This document shows, one piece after another, positions 9,610-18,800 of a stretch of 64,000 bases of DNA (position 1 is its first letter; each line of letters begins with the position of its first letter). The position numbers and the translations under genes are program-made. The notes beneath the pieces were generated by a model. That model saw only the letters and a program-made list of their open reading frames with translations. It was not told where the DNA came from and searched no databases. The stretch comes from Mucilaginibacter sp. (GTDB lineage Bacteria > Bacteroidota > Bacteroidia > Sphingobacteriales > Sphingobacteriaceae), in the NCBI RefSeq assembly GCF_025362475.1, contig NZ_JANYGH010000016.1:91685-155684 (forward strand), read 5' to 3'.

Positions 9610-11247
9610 TTGAGAAGACGTGACTTTATTTATTTAACAGGCATGGGGGCCGGAGCAATGATGTTGCCCGGCATGAACGCGCTTGGTAAAACGATTGATC
9701 CTTTGCAGGCGCTGGAAGGCGTTGATGTAAAAATCAAAAAAGAACTTGCCGATGTGGCTTTAAACACAGCTAAATCAAACGGTGCATCATATGCCGATGT
9801 GCGCATTGGCCGCTATCTTAACCAGTTTGTGGTTACCCGCGAAAACAAGGTGCTCAATGTAGCCAATACCGAATCATACGGGATAGGTATCCGTGTTATC
9901 GCCAATGGATGTTGGGGTTTTGCGGCAACCAATGATGTAACCAAAGAGGGTATGGCCAAAACCGCTTTAAAAGCTGTGGCGGTAGCTAAGGCTAACGCTA
10001 AAATTGGCGGCGCACCAGTACAGCTTGCCCCTCAAAAAGGTTATGGCGAGGTTAACTGGAAAACACCTTTAACAAAAAACGCGTTTGAAGTGCCTATTAA
10101 AGAAAAGGTAGATTTATTGTTAAACGCAAATGGAGTAGCTATGGCAGGTGGGGCCAACTTTGTAAATTCCATCATGTTTGCGGTTAACGAGCAAAAGTAT
10201 TTTGCTTCAACAGATGGTTCTTATATCGATCAGGATGTTCACCGGCTTTATCCAAGTTTTACGGTAACTAAAATAGATCCTACAGCGGGATCATTTGAAA
10301 CCCGCCGATCATTAAGCTCGCCTGTTGGAATGGGCTATGAGTATCTTGATCCCTTGGAAAGCGAAAAAGTTTTGGGTGTAACTACCCGCTACAAAAAGCG
10401 CTACGACATGATTGAGGATATGAAGTTTGCGACCAAACAGGCCGGCGAAAAGTTAAAAGCAAAGTCTGTTGAGCCCGGTAAATACGACCTGGTTCTTGAT
10501 CCATCACATTTGTGGTTAACTATTCACGAATCCGTTGGTCACCCAACCGAGCTTGACCGCGTTTTGGGCTACGAGGCTAATTTTGCCGGTACCAGTTTCC
10601 TTACGTTGGATAAATGGAAATCTGGCAAGTTTAACTTTGGCAGTAAGGCGGTAAATATTGTGGGCGATAAAACCCAGGTAGGCTCATTAGGTGCGGTAGG
10701 TTATGATGATGAAGGAGTAAAATGTAAAAAATGGGATATCATTAAAGATGGTGTTTTGGTTAATTACCAGGCTATCCGTGACCAGGCGCATATCATTGGT
10801 TTAAACGAATCGCAGGGATGTTGCTACTCGCAAAGTTGGCAGGACGTACAATTTCAGCGTATGCCAAATGTTTCCCTGCAGCCGGGGAAAACGCCTTTAA
10901 GTGTTGATGAAATGATCAAAAATGTAGAAAAAGGTGTTTACATTATTGGCGATGGTTCTTTCTCGATAGATCAGCAGCGCTATAATTTCCAGTTTGGTGG
11001 TCAGCTTTTTTATGAGATCAAAGAAGGGAAAATAGCGGGTATGCTTAATGATGTAGCTTACCAGGCCAATACGCAGGAGTTTTGGAATTCATGCACACAG
11101 GTTTGCGATGAACGCGATTATCGTTTAGGCGGTGCTTTTAATGATGGTAAAGGGCAGCCTGCACAATCAAGCGCGGTATCACATGGCGCATCAACAGCGC
11201 TGTTTAAGGGAGTTAATGTAATTAATACTAAAAGAAAGATCGGATAA
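9610..11247 (+). CDS. tldD: TldD/PmbA-family metalloprotease with twin-arginine-like leader
   Basis: A 545-residue TldD-type protein. The zinc-site motif HESVGHPTELDR (about 306-317) corresponds to the HExxxH of TldD. TldD pairs with TldE/PmbA to form a protease that degrades unfolded peptides and processes modified peptides. The N-terminus MRRRDFIYLTGMGAGAMMLP looks like a Tat signal (RRRDF plus a mild hydrophobic stretch), suggesting export. The start is TTG at 9610, supported by a strong AAGGAGG at 9595-9601 with an 8-nt spacing. It follows the MoxR operon by 29 bp and precedes tldE by 7 bp. Confidence 0.92.
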   Translation: MRRRDFIYLTGMGAGAMMLPGMNALGKTIDPLQALEGVDVKIKKELADVALNTAKSNGASYADVRIGRYLNQFVVTRENKVLNVANTESYGIGIRVIANGCWGFAATNDVTKEGMAKTALKAVAVAKANAKIGGAPVQLAPQKGYGEVNWKTPLTKNAFEVPIKEKVDLLLNANGVAMAGGANFVNSIMFAVNEQKYFASTDGSYIDQDVHRLYPSFTVTKIDPTAGSFETRRSLSSPVGMGYEYLDPLESEKVLGVTTRYKKRYDMIEDMKFATKQAGEKLKAKSVEPGKYDLVLDPSHLWLTIHESVGHPTELDRVLGYEANFAGTSFLTLDKWKSGKFNFGSKAVNIVGDKTQVGSLGAVGYDDEGVKCKKWDIIKDGVLVNYQAIRDQAHIIGLNESQGCCYSQSWQDVQFQRMPNVSLQPGKTPLSVDEMIKNVEKGVYIIGDGSFSIDQQRYNFQFGGQLFYEIKEGKIAGMLNDVAYQANTQEFWNSCTQVCDERDYRLGGAFNDGKGQPAQSSAVSHGASTALFKGVNVINTKRKIG

Positions 11248-11254
11248 TTGAATT

Positions 11255-12586
11255 ATGCCAATATTAAATAAAGAAGAAGCACATGCTTTATTAAAGAAAG
11301 TGCTTGCCTATTCAAAAGCCGAAGAATGCGAAGTAACCCTTAACGGAAGCGAAGGCGGCAACATCAGGTACGCATTAAACGCTGTATCTACAGCAGGTGA
11401 TATTAGTACTATCGGATTAGCAGTAACCTCTGTTTTTGGAAAGAAAGCAGGCACAACCACCATTGATGAGTTTGATGATGCCGCCCTGGAAAGGGTAGTG
11501 CGCCGTTCAGAAGAACTTGCGCAGTTAGCCCCGGCCAACCCGGAATACATGCCGATGTTGGGTCCTCATGATTTCCCCGATTCTATTACATACAATGCAA
11601 ATACCGCAGGCATGACGCCTGATAGCCGCGCAGAATTGGTGGCCAAAAGCTTATCAGTTACCAAAGAAGCTAAGCTAACTGCCGCTGGTTTCCTTGAAAA
11701 TTCAACAAGCTTTAATGCGATGATGAATTCAAAAGGATTATTTGCCTACAATAAAGGTAACGATGTTACTTTTTCTGTAACTACACGTAATGAGGCTGGT
11801 ACAGCTTCGGGCTATGCTGCAAAAGGCTTCACTGATGTAAAAAAGCTGGATACTTTTACTGCTACCAAGGTGGCCGCTGGTAAATGCCAGAGCTCATCAG
11901 GTGCAAAAGCTATTGAACCAGGAAAATATACAGTAATACTGGAACCTGTTGCGGCTACTTACATGCTGGAGAACATGTTCCGTTTTGACGCACGTAGTGC
12001 GGAAGAAGGACGCAGTTTTTTAAGTAAGAAGGGTGGAGGTACCCGTTTGGGTGAACAACTGCTAGACTCTAAAGTGAACATTTATTCGGACCCATTTAAT
12101 CCCGAACTACCGTCATCAACATGGAGCGGTGACGGACTGCCGCGTGAAAAGACAATGTGGATAGACAAAGGCGTGGTGAAAAATTTGAGTTATTCGCGGT
12201 ACTGGGCCGATAAAAAAGGTGTAAAACCAATGCCCGGTCCTGGTAATATCATTATGGATGGCGGCGATGCCAGTATTGAGGATTTGATTAAAAGCACCGA
12301 AAGAGGGATATTGGTTTCCCGCCTTTGGTACATCCGAATGGTTGATCCGCAATCATTACTCTTAACAGGACTTACCCGTGATGGTACATTCTATATCGAG
12401 AATGGCAAGATCAAGTTCCCGGTAAAAAACTTCCGCTTTAATGAAAGCCCGGTTATCATGCTTAATAACCTTGAAGCTTTGGGTAAACAAGAGCGTAGCA
12501 TCAGTGTGGAAAGTTACAGGAGTTACCTGATACCACCTATGAAGATCAGAGACTTTACATTCAGCTCGCTATCTGACGCGGTTTAG
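11255..12586 (+). CDS. pmbA: TldE/PmbA-family protein
   Basis: A 443-residue PmbA/TldE protein. It shows the family features (an EVTLNGSEGGNIRYALN N-terminal strand region, IGLAVTSVFG, a C-terminal half ending in FRFNESPVIML) but lacks the TldD-type HExxxH motif, as expected for the non-catalytic partner. Unlike the upstream TldD it has no signal peptide and begins MPILNKEEAHALLKKVLAYS. The 7-bp gap from tldD implies co-translation. A strong hairpin with a T-run follows at 12600-12639, marking the end of the transcription unit. Confidence 0.9.
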   Translation: MPILNKEEAHALLKKVLAYSKAEECEVTLNGSEGGNIRYALNAVSTAGDISTIGLAVTSVFGKKAGTTTIDEFDDAALERVVRRSEELAQLAPANPEYMPMLGPHDFPDSITYNANTAGMTPDSRAELVAKSLSVTKEAKLTAAGFLENSTSFNAMMNSKGLFAYNKGNDVTFSVTTRNEAGTASGYAAKGFTDVKKLDTFTATKVAAGKCQSSSGAKAIEPGKYTVILEPVAATYMLENMFRFDARSAEEGRSFLSKKGGGTRLGEQLLDSKVNIYSDPFNPELPSSTWSGDGLPREKTMWIDKGVVKNLSYSRYWADKKGVKPMPGPGNIIMDGGDASIEDLIKSTERGILVSRLWYIRMVDPQSLLLTGLTRDGTFYIENGKIKFPVKNFRFNESPVIMLNNLEALGKQERSISVESYRSYLIPPMKIRDFTFSSLSDAV

Positions 12587-12599
12587 TTGATAGTAAACT

Positions 12600-12639
12600 A
12601 AAAAGGGGGATGTATCATTAGATAATATCCCCCTTTTTT
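12600..12639. terminator. Bidirectional rho-independent terminator
   Basis: AAAAAGGGGGAT (12600-12611) pairs with ATCCCCCTTTTT (12628-12639, shifted by one base) around a loop of about 15 nt. With A-runs on one side and T-runs on the other it can serve both the tldE gene (plus) and the hydrolase gene (minus) that converge here. Confidence 0.85.
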
Positions 12640-12657
12640 ATACTCCCTTTATTCAGT

Positions 12658-13647
12658 TTACTTTGGCAGCTCCGCTAAGAAGTTTAAAATATCATTGCCA
12701 ATTTCGGCAACATTGGTTTCAAGTGCGAAATGACCAGTATTGTAAAACTTAACTGTAGCATTTGGATCATCGCGCTTATAAGCTTCTGCACCCGCTGGCA
12801 GGAAAAATGGATCCTTATTTCCCCAAACAGCCAGCAACTTTGGTTTATATTCCCTGAAATATGATTGGAATTTTGGATACAAAGCAACGTTAGTGCGATA
12901 GTTCAGTAACAGGTCTAATTGAATATCGATATTTCCCGGCCGATCTAAAAAATGCTGATCTAAGGTATAAGATTCTGGAGCTATTAATGATGGGTCAGCT
13001 ACCCCTTCATGATATTGATACCACGTTGCTTCTTTTGATACAAATTCTTTAAGTGCATCCCTGTTTTCCTGTGTTGGATTTTGCCAATACTTTTGTATCG
13101 GGTTCCATCCGGTGCTTAAACCCTCTTCATATGCATTACCGTTTTGAGATATAATGCCGGTAATTTTTTCGGGATTTGCCAATGCCAGCCTATAACCGGT
13201 TGGGGCACCGTAATCAAATACATAAATAGCAAAGCGCTTAAGTCCTAATTCATCAATAAATGATTGCATGGTGTTAGCCAGATTATCAAAAGTGTATTCA
13301 AACTGATCATGAGCTGGTGCATCAGAATAACCAAAGCCCGGCAAATCCGGAGCTATAACATGGTATTGCTTGCTTAAAATGGGAATCAGGTTCCTGAACA
13401 TGTGCGATGATGTAGGATACCCATGTAGTAAAAGTATGGTTGGGGCTTCTTTGGGTCCGGCTTCTCTATAAAAAATGTTCAAGCCTTTCACTTTAATGTT
13501 GCGGTAATAAACTGAATTGGTTTCCATGGTTTGTTTTTTTGAGTTTTTAGTTTGGGCCGAGAGCTGGCTATTAAGTGAACTTATACTTAAAGTCAACATT
13601 ATTAACGACATGTGAATTGTTTTCATGTATTTTATTTGCTTCATCAA
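12658..13647 (-). CDS. Secreted alpha/beta hydrolase (epoxide hydrolase / haloalkane dehalogenase-like)
   Basis: A 329-residue alpha/beta-hydrolase fold protein. Oxyanion-hole motif LLLHGYPTSS (about 72-81), DLPGFGYSD, and a nucleophile-elbow position YVFDYGAPTG where Asp replaces the usual Ser, as in epoxide hydrolases and haloalkane dehalogenases; an acid in WGNKDPF and the catalytic His in NTGHFALET complete the set. The N-terminus has a signal peptide ending near SLNSQLSAQ, so it is probably periplasmic or exported. ATGs at residues 8 and 13 are alternative starts; the residue-8 start (13626) gives a tidier signal peptide. The substrate is unknown. It is transcribed divergently from the LysR gene 67 bp away, a typical regulator-target arrangement. 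Confidence 0.85.
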   Translation of the reverse strand: MMKQIKYMKTIHMSLIMLTLSISSLNSQLSAQTKNSKKQTMETNSVYYRNIKVKGLNIFYREAGPKEAPTILLLHGYPTSSHMFRNLIPILSKQYHVIAPDLPGFGYSDAPAHDQFEYTFDNLANTMQSFIDELGLKRFAIYVFDYGAPTGYRLALANPEKITGIISQNGNAYEEGLSTGWNPIQKYWQNPTQENRDALKEFVSKEATWYQYHEGVADPSLIAPESYTLDQHFLDRPGNIDIQLDLLLNYRTNVALYPKFQSYFREYKPKLLAVWGNKDPFFLPAGAEAYKRDDPNATVKFYNTGHFALETNVAEIGNDILNFLAELPK

Positions 13648-13690
13648 AACTAATACTGATATTTGATTATTGAAAACGATTAATAAAGAT

Positions 13691-13705
13691 ATTATTGATC
13701 ATAAT
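13691..13705. promoter_or_regulatory. Candidate LysR-type operator in the divergent intergenic region
   Basis: ATTATTGATCATAAT is nearly palindromic (TGATCA core, arms ATTA/TAAT with one extra T). It lies in the 67-bp gap between the hydrolase and the LysR regulator, where a LysR-type T-N11-A site is expected. Sequence support alone is modest. Confidence 0.35.
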
Positions 13706-13714
13706 TAGTGATTT

Positions 13715-14578
13715 ATGAATACACACGACCTGAAAATATTTGAGGCTGTTGCTTTTAATGGGAGCTTTACAAAAGCTGCAGAAGCCATGTTTACCGTTCA
13801 ATCAAATGTTACTGCCCGTATTAAAAATCTTGAGGAAGAATTTGGAGCAGATCTTTTTACACGTTCTTCCCGTAAGGTTACACTCACAAGCGCCGGTGAA
13901 ACCTTAATGCATTACTGCAAGCAGATCAGCCACCTGGTTGATGAAGCCAAAAAGGATATCATGAAAGCCAACCAAATTACCGGGCAGCTTAAAATTGGTT
14001 GCATTGAAACTACTATGGCCCTTAAGGTGCCCGATATTTTAAACAAGTTTTCAAATGCTTATCCCGATGTGGAAATGGAGTTTAAATCAGAAATGCGCCA
14101 CGGCCTCATCAGCGATGTGATTAATTATAAGCTTGATGCAGCCTTTGTATCAGGCCCTATCAACTCGCCGGAACTGGAGCAGATCCACATTAAGGAAGAA
14201 CAACTGGTTATCCTTGCATCCGCCCGGCGATTTAAACTTGAAGAGATTCTGGCAAATCATCCGCTTAAAATAATTGTGTTTGATCAGGGCTGCATTTTTA
14301 GAGCCCGGCTCGAATCATGGCTTAGCGCAAAGGGGATTATTAATTATAAAAGTATCGTGGTAAATTCCCTTGAAGGTATCATCAACTTTGTTGAAGCGGA
14401 TCTCGGCATCAGCATTTTACCAACCGAGCTTATTGACCAATATTACGCCGGCAGAAAATTAACTACGTTTGCCATAAATAAGGAACTTGGAACCATGACA
14501 ACTGTATTAGCGTTCAGGAAAAATATACCTCAATCAAGGGCGTTAAAAGCGTTCATTGAAATGTATTGTACCAACTAA
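13715..14578 (+). CDS. LysR-family transcriptional regulator
   Basis: A 287-residue LysR regulator. The N-terminal winged HTH reads MNTHDLKIFEAVAFNGSFTK, AAEAMFTVQSNVTARIKNLE and GADLFTRSSRKVTLTSAGE (about 1-58). A linker helix and a LysR substrate-binding domain (from about 90: GQLKIGCIETTMALKVPDIL) follow. It is divergent from the alpha/beta hydrolase, which is the likely target. The effector cannot be predicted from sequence. Confidence 0.93.
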   Translation: MNTHDLKIFEAVAFNGSFTKAAEAMFTVQSNVTARIKNLEEEFGADLFTRSSRKVTLTSAGETLMHYCKQISHLVDEAKKDIMKANQITGQLKIGCIETTMALKVPDILNKFSNAYPDVEMEFKSEMRHGLISDVINYKLDAAFVSGPINSPELEQIHIKEEQLVILASARRFKLEEILANHPLKIIVFDQGCIFRARLESWLSAKGIINYKSIVVNSLEGIINFVEADLGISILPTELIDQYYAGRKLTTFAINKELGTMTTVLAFRKNIPQSRALKAFIEMYCTN

Positions 14579-14688
14579 TTAAGGCTTATTATTTTATGAG
14601 TTGGATGAAATTTGTGATATATTGATCTCATTAAAAAAACAAATAAAAACAACTGAATACCTACTGTTATCTTTAATCGCAATTATAT

Positions 14689-15582
14689 ATGAATTATCAA
14701 AAATGCAAGTATTGTTTCATGCTTTTCCTTTGTCTCACTTTTGCACTATCGCGGGTGTGTTTGGCTCAAAAAAAATCGAAAACTATAAAAACAGGGAATG
14801 GAGTTATCTTTTTTGACGATTTCACTGGCAATAAACTTGATCGTAACAAATGGAATGTTGAGGTAACCGGGATGCATGTTAACAATGAGTTACAGGCATA
14901 TGTAGATACCGCTTCTACCATATTTATAGTGAGCGGAGCCGCAGCGGAAGGTGCTAAAAACGGAGCTTTAGTGTTGCGTCCACAATCGGTGCCTGGTTTT
15001 AAAACTAAGGATGGACAGAATTTCGATTTTATATCGGGCAGGATAAATACGCGCAATAAATTTGATTTTATGTACGGCACGGCTGAAGCAAGAATTAAGT
15101 TGACAGATGGTTCGGGACTTTGGCCTGCGTGGTGGATACTGGGCAATGGTATGTGGCCCCAAACCGGCGAAATAGATATAATGGAATATGTAGGTGAGAA
15201 GGATTGGGTTAGCGCGGCCGTACACGGGCCGGGATATAGTGGTGAAACACCTTTTGTAAACAGGCAATATTTTGATATTAAAAATGATGTTACGCATTGG
15301 CATGTTTATGCTGTTGATTGGACACCCGATAACCTTGATTTTAAATATGATGGAAAGTTGATGTTCAGAGTAAACCGGCATATGGCTGAACATTATGGTA
15401 AATGGGCCTTTGACAATAAAAAATATCTTATCTTAAATTACGCCTTAGGTGGTGCTTACCCGGCAAAAATAAACGGTGTAACTGAACCTTATAACGGAAT
15501 GCCCGCTTCTACAGTCAACCTTATTAAAGCAAATAAGGCAAAAATGTTAGTTGATTGGATTAAGGTCACTAAAAACCATTAA
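14689..15582 (+). CDS. GH16-family secreted glucanase (laminarinase/lichenase type)
   Basis: A 297-residue glycoside hydrolase of family 16. Signal peptide MNYQKCKYCFMLFLCLTFALS ends around CLAQ. FFDDFTGNKLDRNKWNVE is the typical N-terminal strand, SGRINTRNKFDFMYGTAEAR the substrate-cleft strand, LWPAWWILG precedes the catalytic motif, and GEIDIMEYVG (about 164-173) carries the two catalytic Glu residues of the ExDxxE signature. GH16 enzymes cleave beta-1,3 or mixed-linkage beta-glucans. There is no CBM or T9SS C-terminal domain, so it probably stays in the periplasm or is released by another route. A terminator follows at 15610-15643. Confidence 0.92.
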   Translation: MNYQKCKYCFMLFLCLTFALSRVCLAQKKSKTIKTGNGVIFFDDFTGNKLDRNKWNVEVTGMHVNNELQAYVDTASTIFIVSGAAAEGAKNGALVLRPQSVPGFKTKDGQNFDFISGRINTRNKFDFMYGTAEARIKLTDGSGLWPAWWILGNGMWPQTGEIDIMEYVGEKDWVSAAVHGPGYSGETPFVNRQYFDIKNDVTHWHVYAVDWTPDNLDFKYDGKLMFRVNRHMAEHYGKWAFDNKKYLILNYALGGAYPAKINGVTEPYNGMPASTVNLIKANKAKMLVDWIKVTKNH

Positions 15583-15609
15583 TAAGCTTTGCTTAATAAT
15601 TAATTGATT

Positions 15610-15643
15610 AAAAAACCGGTTAAAAATAGCCGGTTTTTTTTTT
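15610..15643 (+). terminator. Rho-independent terminator after the GH16 gene
   Basis: AAAAAACCGG (15610-15619) pairs with CCGGTTTTTT (15630-15639) around TTAAAAATAG, followed by a continued T-run to about 15643. Confidence 0.9.
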
Positions 15644-15750
15644 ATCAATTAATTATTGAAATAATATGGCTGAATGTCAATTAATTAAAGCAAAATTAAT
15701 GAATATCAACAAACCAAAATCGTATTTTTACGTAGAAGGGGTACCTGATT

Positions 15751-15794
15751 ATTTTACAACGATGTTTAAGACAACGTGTCAATGGTTGTAAAAT
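15751..15794. promoter_or_regulatory. Perfect 10-bp inverted repeat upstream of the surface-protein gene
   Basis: ATTTTACAAC (15751-15760) and GTTGTAAAAT (15785-15794) are perfect inverted repeats 24 nt apart. The site lies 79 bp before the ATG of the large Ig-like-repeat gene, a position suited to an operator or a 5'-UTR hairpin. The half-site TTTTACA recurs before glmS, the EPS operon and the pectate lyase gene. Confidence 0.5.
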
Positions 15795-15872
15795 TATATA
15801 CTCTTTTTTTTGAGTAAAGTACACCTTGACCTGATATCAAAAAAGCTAAAAACTAAAAAGATACTAAGGTTA

Positions 15873-18800
15873 ATGAAGAGCCGCTTACTTATATTTATTT
15901 TTTATTTGTTATCAATTCCGCTGCGAGGTTATAGTCAGTCATGTACGTTAAATGTAAGTATTTCATCTTCTGAGCCGGCAATTTGTGCTGGCAATACCCT
16001 TGCATTAACTGCTGTACCTACTGGAGGATCTGGTTCGTATAACTATGCCTGGAGCACAGGTGAAACAATTAATCCTATACATGTTAATAAAGCAGGTAAG
16101 TATACAATAACAATTACTGATAAAGTTTCGGGATGTGTTGCTCATAACGATATCACCATTAATGTAACACCAACACCAAGCGCGCCAGGTGTTAAAGGCG
16201 GCGGTATCGTTTGCCAGGGAAATAGTGCGCATCTTGAAGTAACTACGCCCGCAGATTCCTATCAATGGTATACCCAGCCTACGGGCGGCAACTCGTTTCA
16301 TAGCGGTCCAACTTATGATACAGATCCTATTAGAGGGGGTACAGTATTTTATGTGGAAGCAACAGTTGGAGGGTGTACAAGTTTAAGAACTTCAGTTGTC
16401 ATCAATGTTGCAAGCAGACCTGTAACTCAGAATGCTCAGGCATGCTATGGAACTCCTGTTACATTATCTGTAAGCGGAGGTGATAATTTTAGGTGGTACA
16501 CTTCAATTAGTTCAACAAATGCAATAAATACAGGGCCAACGTTATCAATTGCCGCATTAACAAATACGGTGACTTATTATGTGGAGGCGGATGTAAACGG
16601 CTGTGTTAGTCAGCGTACGGCAGTTACCGCTACGGTAACTGCCGCACCAACGGTACCTACGATTACAGGTAATAATCTTGCAATATGTGCCGGATCTGTA
16701 ATTACTTTACATGCTACTACACCTGCTGGTGTTGTTGAATGGTATAATACTCCGTCTGGAGGAACACCATTGATATCAAGCCCGGATTATACAACACAGC
16801 CGCTTACCGCTAATACAACTTTTTATGTACAAACTTCTTTAAATAACTGTGAAAGTTCCAGGGTTCCGGTTACGGTAACTGTAAACCCCATGCCGGCAGC
16901 GCCGGCACAACAAACTGTGAATGCATGTTATAATAGCAGTGCACACCTCAATGTGGGTGCAACAACCGTTATCTATCAATGGTATGCGGATGCAGGTGGG
17001 AAGCATTTTTTGAAACAGGGAAACACTTATGATACACCTGTATTAACTCATGATGTTACTTATTATGTAATGACAATTAATGCCGGATGCAGCAGTGCCC
17101 TGAGTCCAGTAAATGTTATTGTATCACCCCCGGTTTTGGCTCCATCTGTATTGACCCCGCCAATTACCTGTTATGGATCATCCGCAGAACTAACAGTTAC
17201 GTCCCCTGGTGGTATTTACCAATGGTTTAAAACTGCTACAGATAATAATGCATTGCCAACTACCGAAAATGGCAAGTTTACTACACCGCCATTAACTAAT
17301 ACAACTACTTATTATGTTCAAACAACGATTGGAGGATGTACAAGTCCCAGAACGGTTGTTGAAATTCCTGTTTTTGGACAAATACCTACACCTTTAACGC
17401 ATGATGCAACTACTTGCGCCGGTAATTCAGCAACACTAACAGCAACAGGCGCAAATGGAGACTACATGTGGTATGATGCAGGTGGAAATCTGGTGAATGC
17501 CGGTAGCATATTTAACACACCGGCGCTAACAGCCAATACCAGTTATTATGTACAAGTTACTGTAAATGGTTGCACAAGCCAACGGGCTATTGCTAATGTA
17601 ATTGTTAGCCCTTTGCCAAACGAGCCAATTGTGGGTTCCGATGTCACAATTTGTCCGGGTAATAAAGCAAATCTTTCAGCAAGTGTTCCTGCAGGACAAA
17701 CCATTAAATGGTATGATGTACCAACAGGCGGCTCTTCAATTTACACAGGAAACGCATATACAACCCCCTTATTATATAATAATACAACATATTATGTTGA
17801 AAATGTATCGGGTACATGTAGCAGCACGCGCAAAGCTATAAATGTAATTATGGACGTTACCAGCACAAGGTTTCAATATCCCTCAGGCACCGTAGCAACC
17901 ACAGGAGCAAACCCCACACCTTCCATTCTTAATCCTACGACGGATGATGTTTTTAGTGCTGCGCCTGCTGGTATAGTTTTTTTAAATAATAGTACCGGTC
18001 AAATTAATATTAGTGCAAGTGCACCAGGCACCTATAGTGTTACACTTACCAGTAGTGGTGCCTGCTCGGGTGCCTACACCAGTAGTATTACTATTTCTGA
18101 TATGCCCAAGACAGATTTTACATATAATACTCCGATTTGCAGAGATGGTGTAAATCCTTTGCCAAGCTTTCTGCCGGGCGCAAGTGCAGGTGTTTTTACT
18201 GCTACTCCGGTCGGCTTGGTTTTTGCAAATAAAAACACAGGCGAAATAGATCTTGCAAATAGTAAATCCGGAACCTATTCGATAACAAGCACCATACCAC
18301 CAAGTGGTAATTTTGCCGGGGTATTTTCATCATCACCTATAACTATTGATGAACCAGTTAGAGTAAGTGCGGGGGCCAATAGGAATGTTCCGATAAATAC
18401 CCCGGTTACATTAGAGGGAATTATAAGCGGGGCTACCGGAACATGGTCAGGTGGAGCAGGTAGTTTCTCCGATGTGAATGATCCACATGCCGTATATACT
18501 CCGGCATTAGGAGAGAGCAATGTGCAGTTGACCTTTTTATCAAATAACCCGCCAGGTCCTTGCCAGCGCAAATCCGCTTTAGTAACTATTGTATTTAATA
18601 ATATGCCCCCGGCGCCAACCGTGAAGCCAGCCGGGATTTGCGCAGGAACTAGCACCATTTTAAAAGCAACTGCACCTGGTGGCACATATAACTGGTATAA
18701 GGATGCTACAGGTGGGAGTAGTCTTCGTTCAGATCCTAATTTCCAAACCCCGGTGCTTACGGCAACCACTACTTATTATGTAGAAACAACATTTAATGGA

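Noticed and set aside
14601..14816. Small plus-strand ORF before the GH16 gene
   Set aside because: It overlaps the signal peptide of the GH16 protein in another frame and has no family features.
18275..18769. 164-residue minus-strand ORF
   Set aside because: Shadow of the large Ig-like-repeat gene; composition mirrors the sense repeats.
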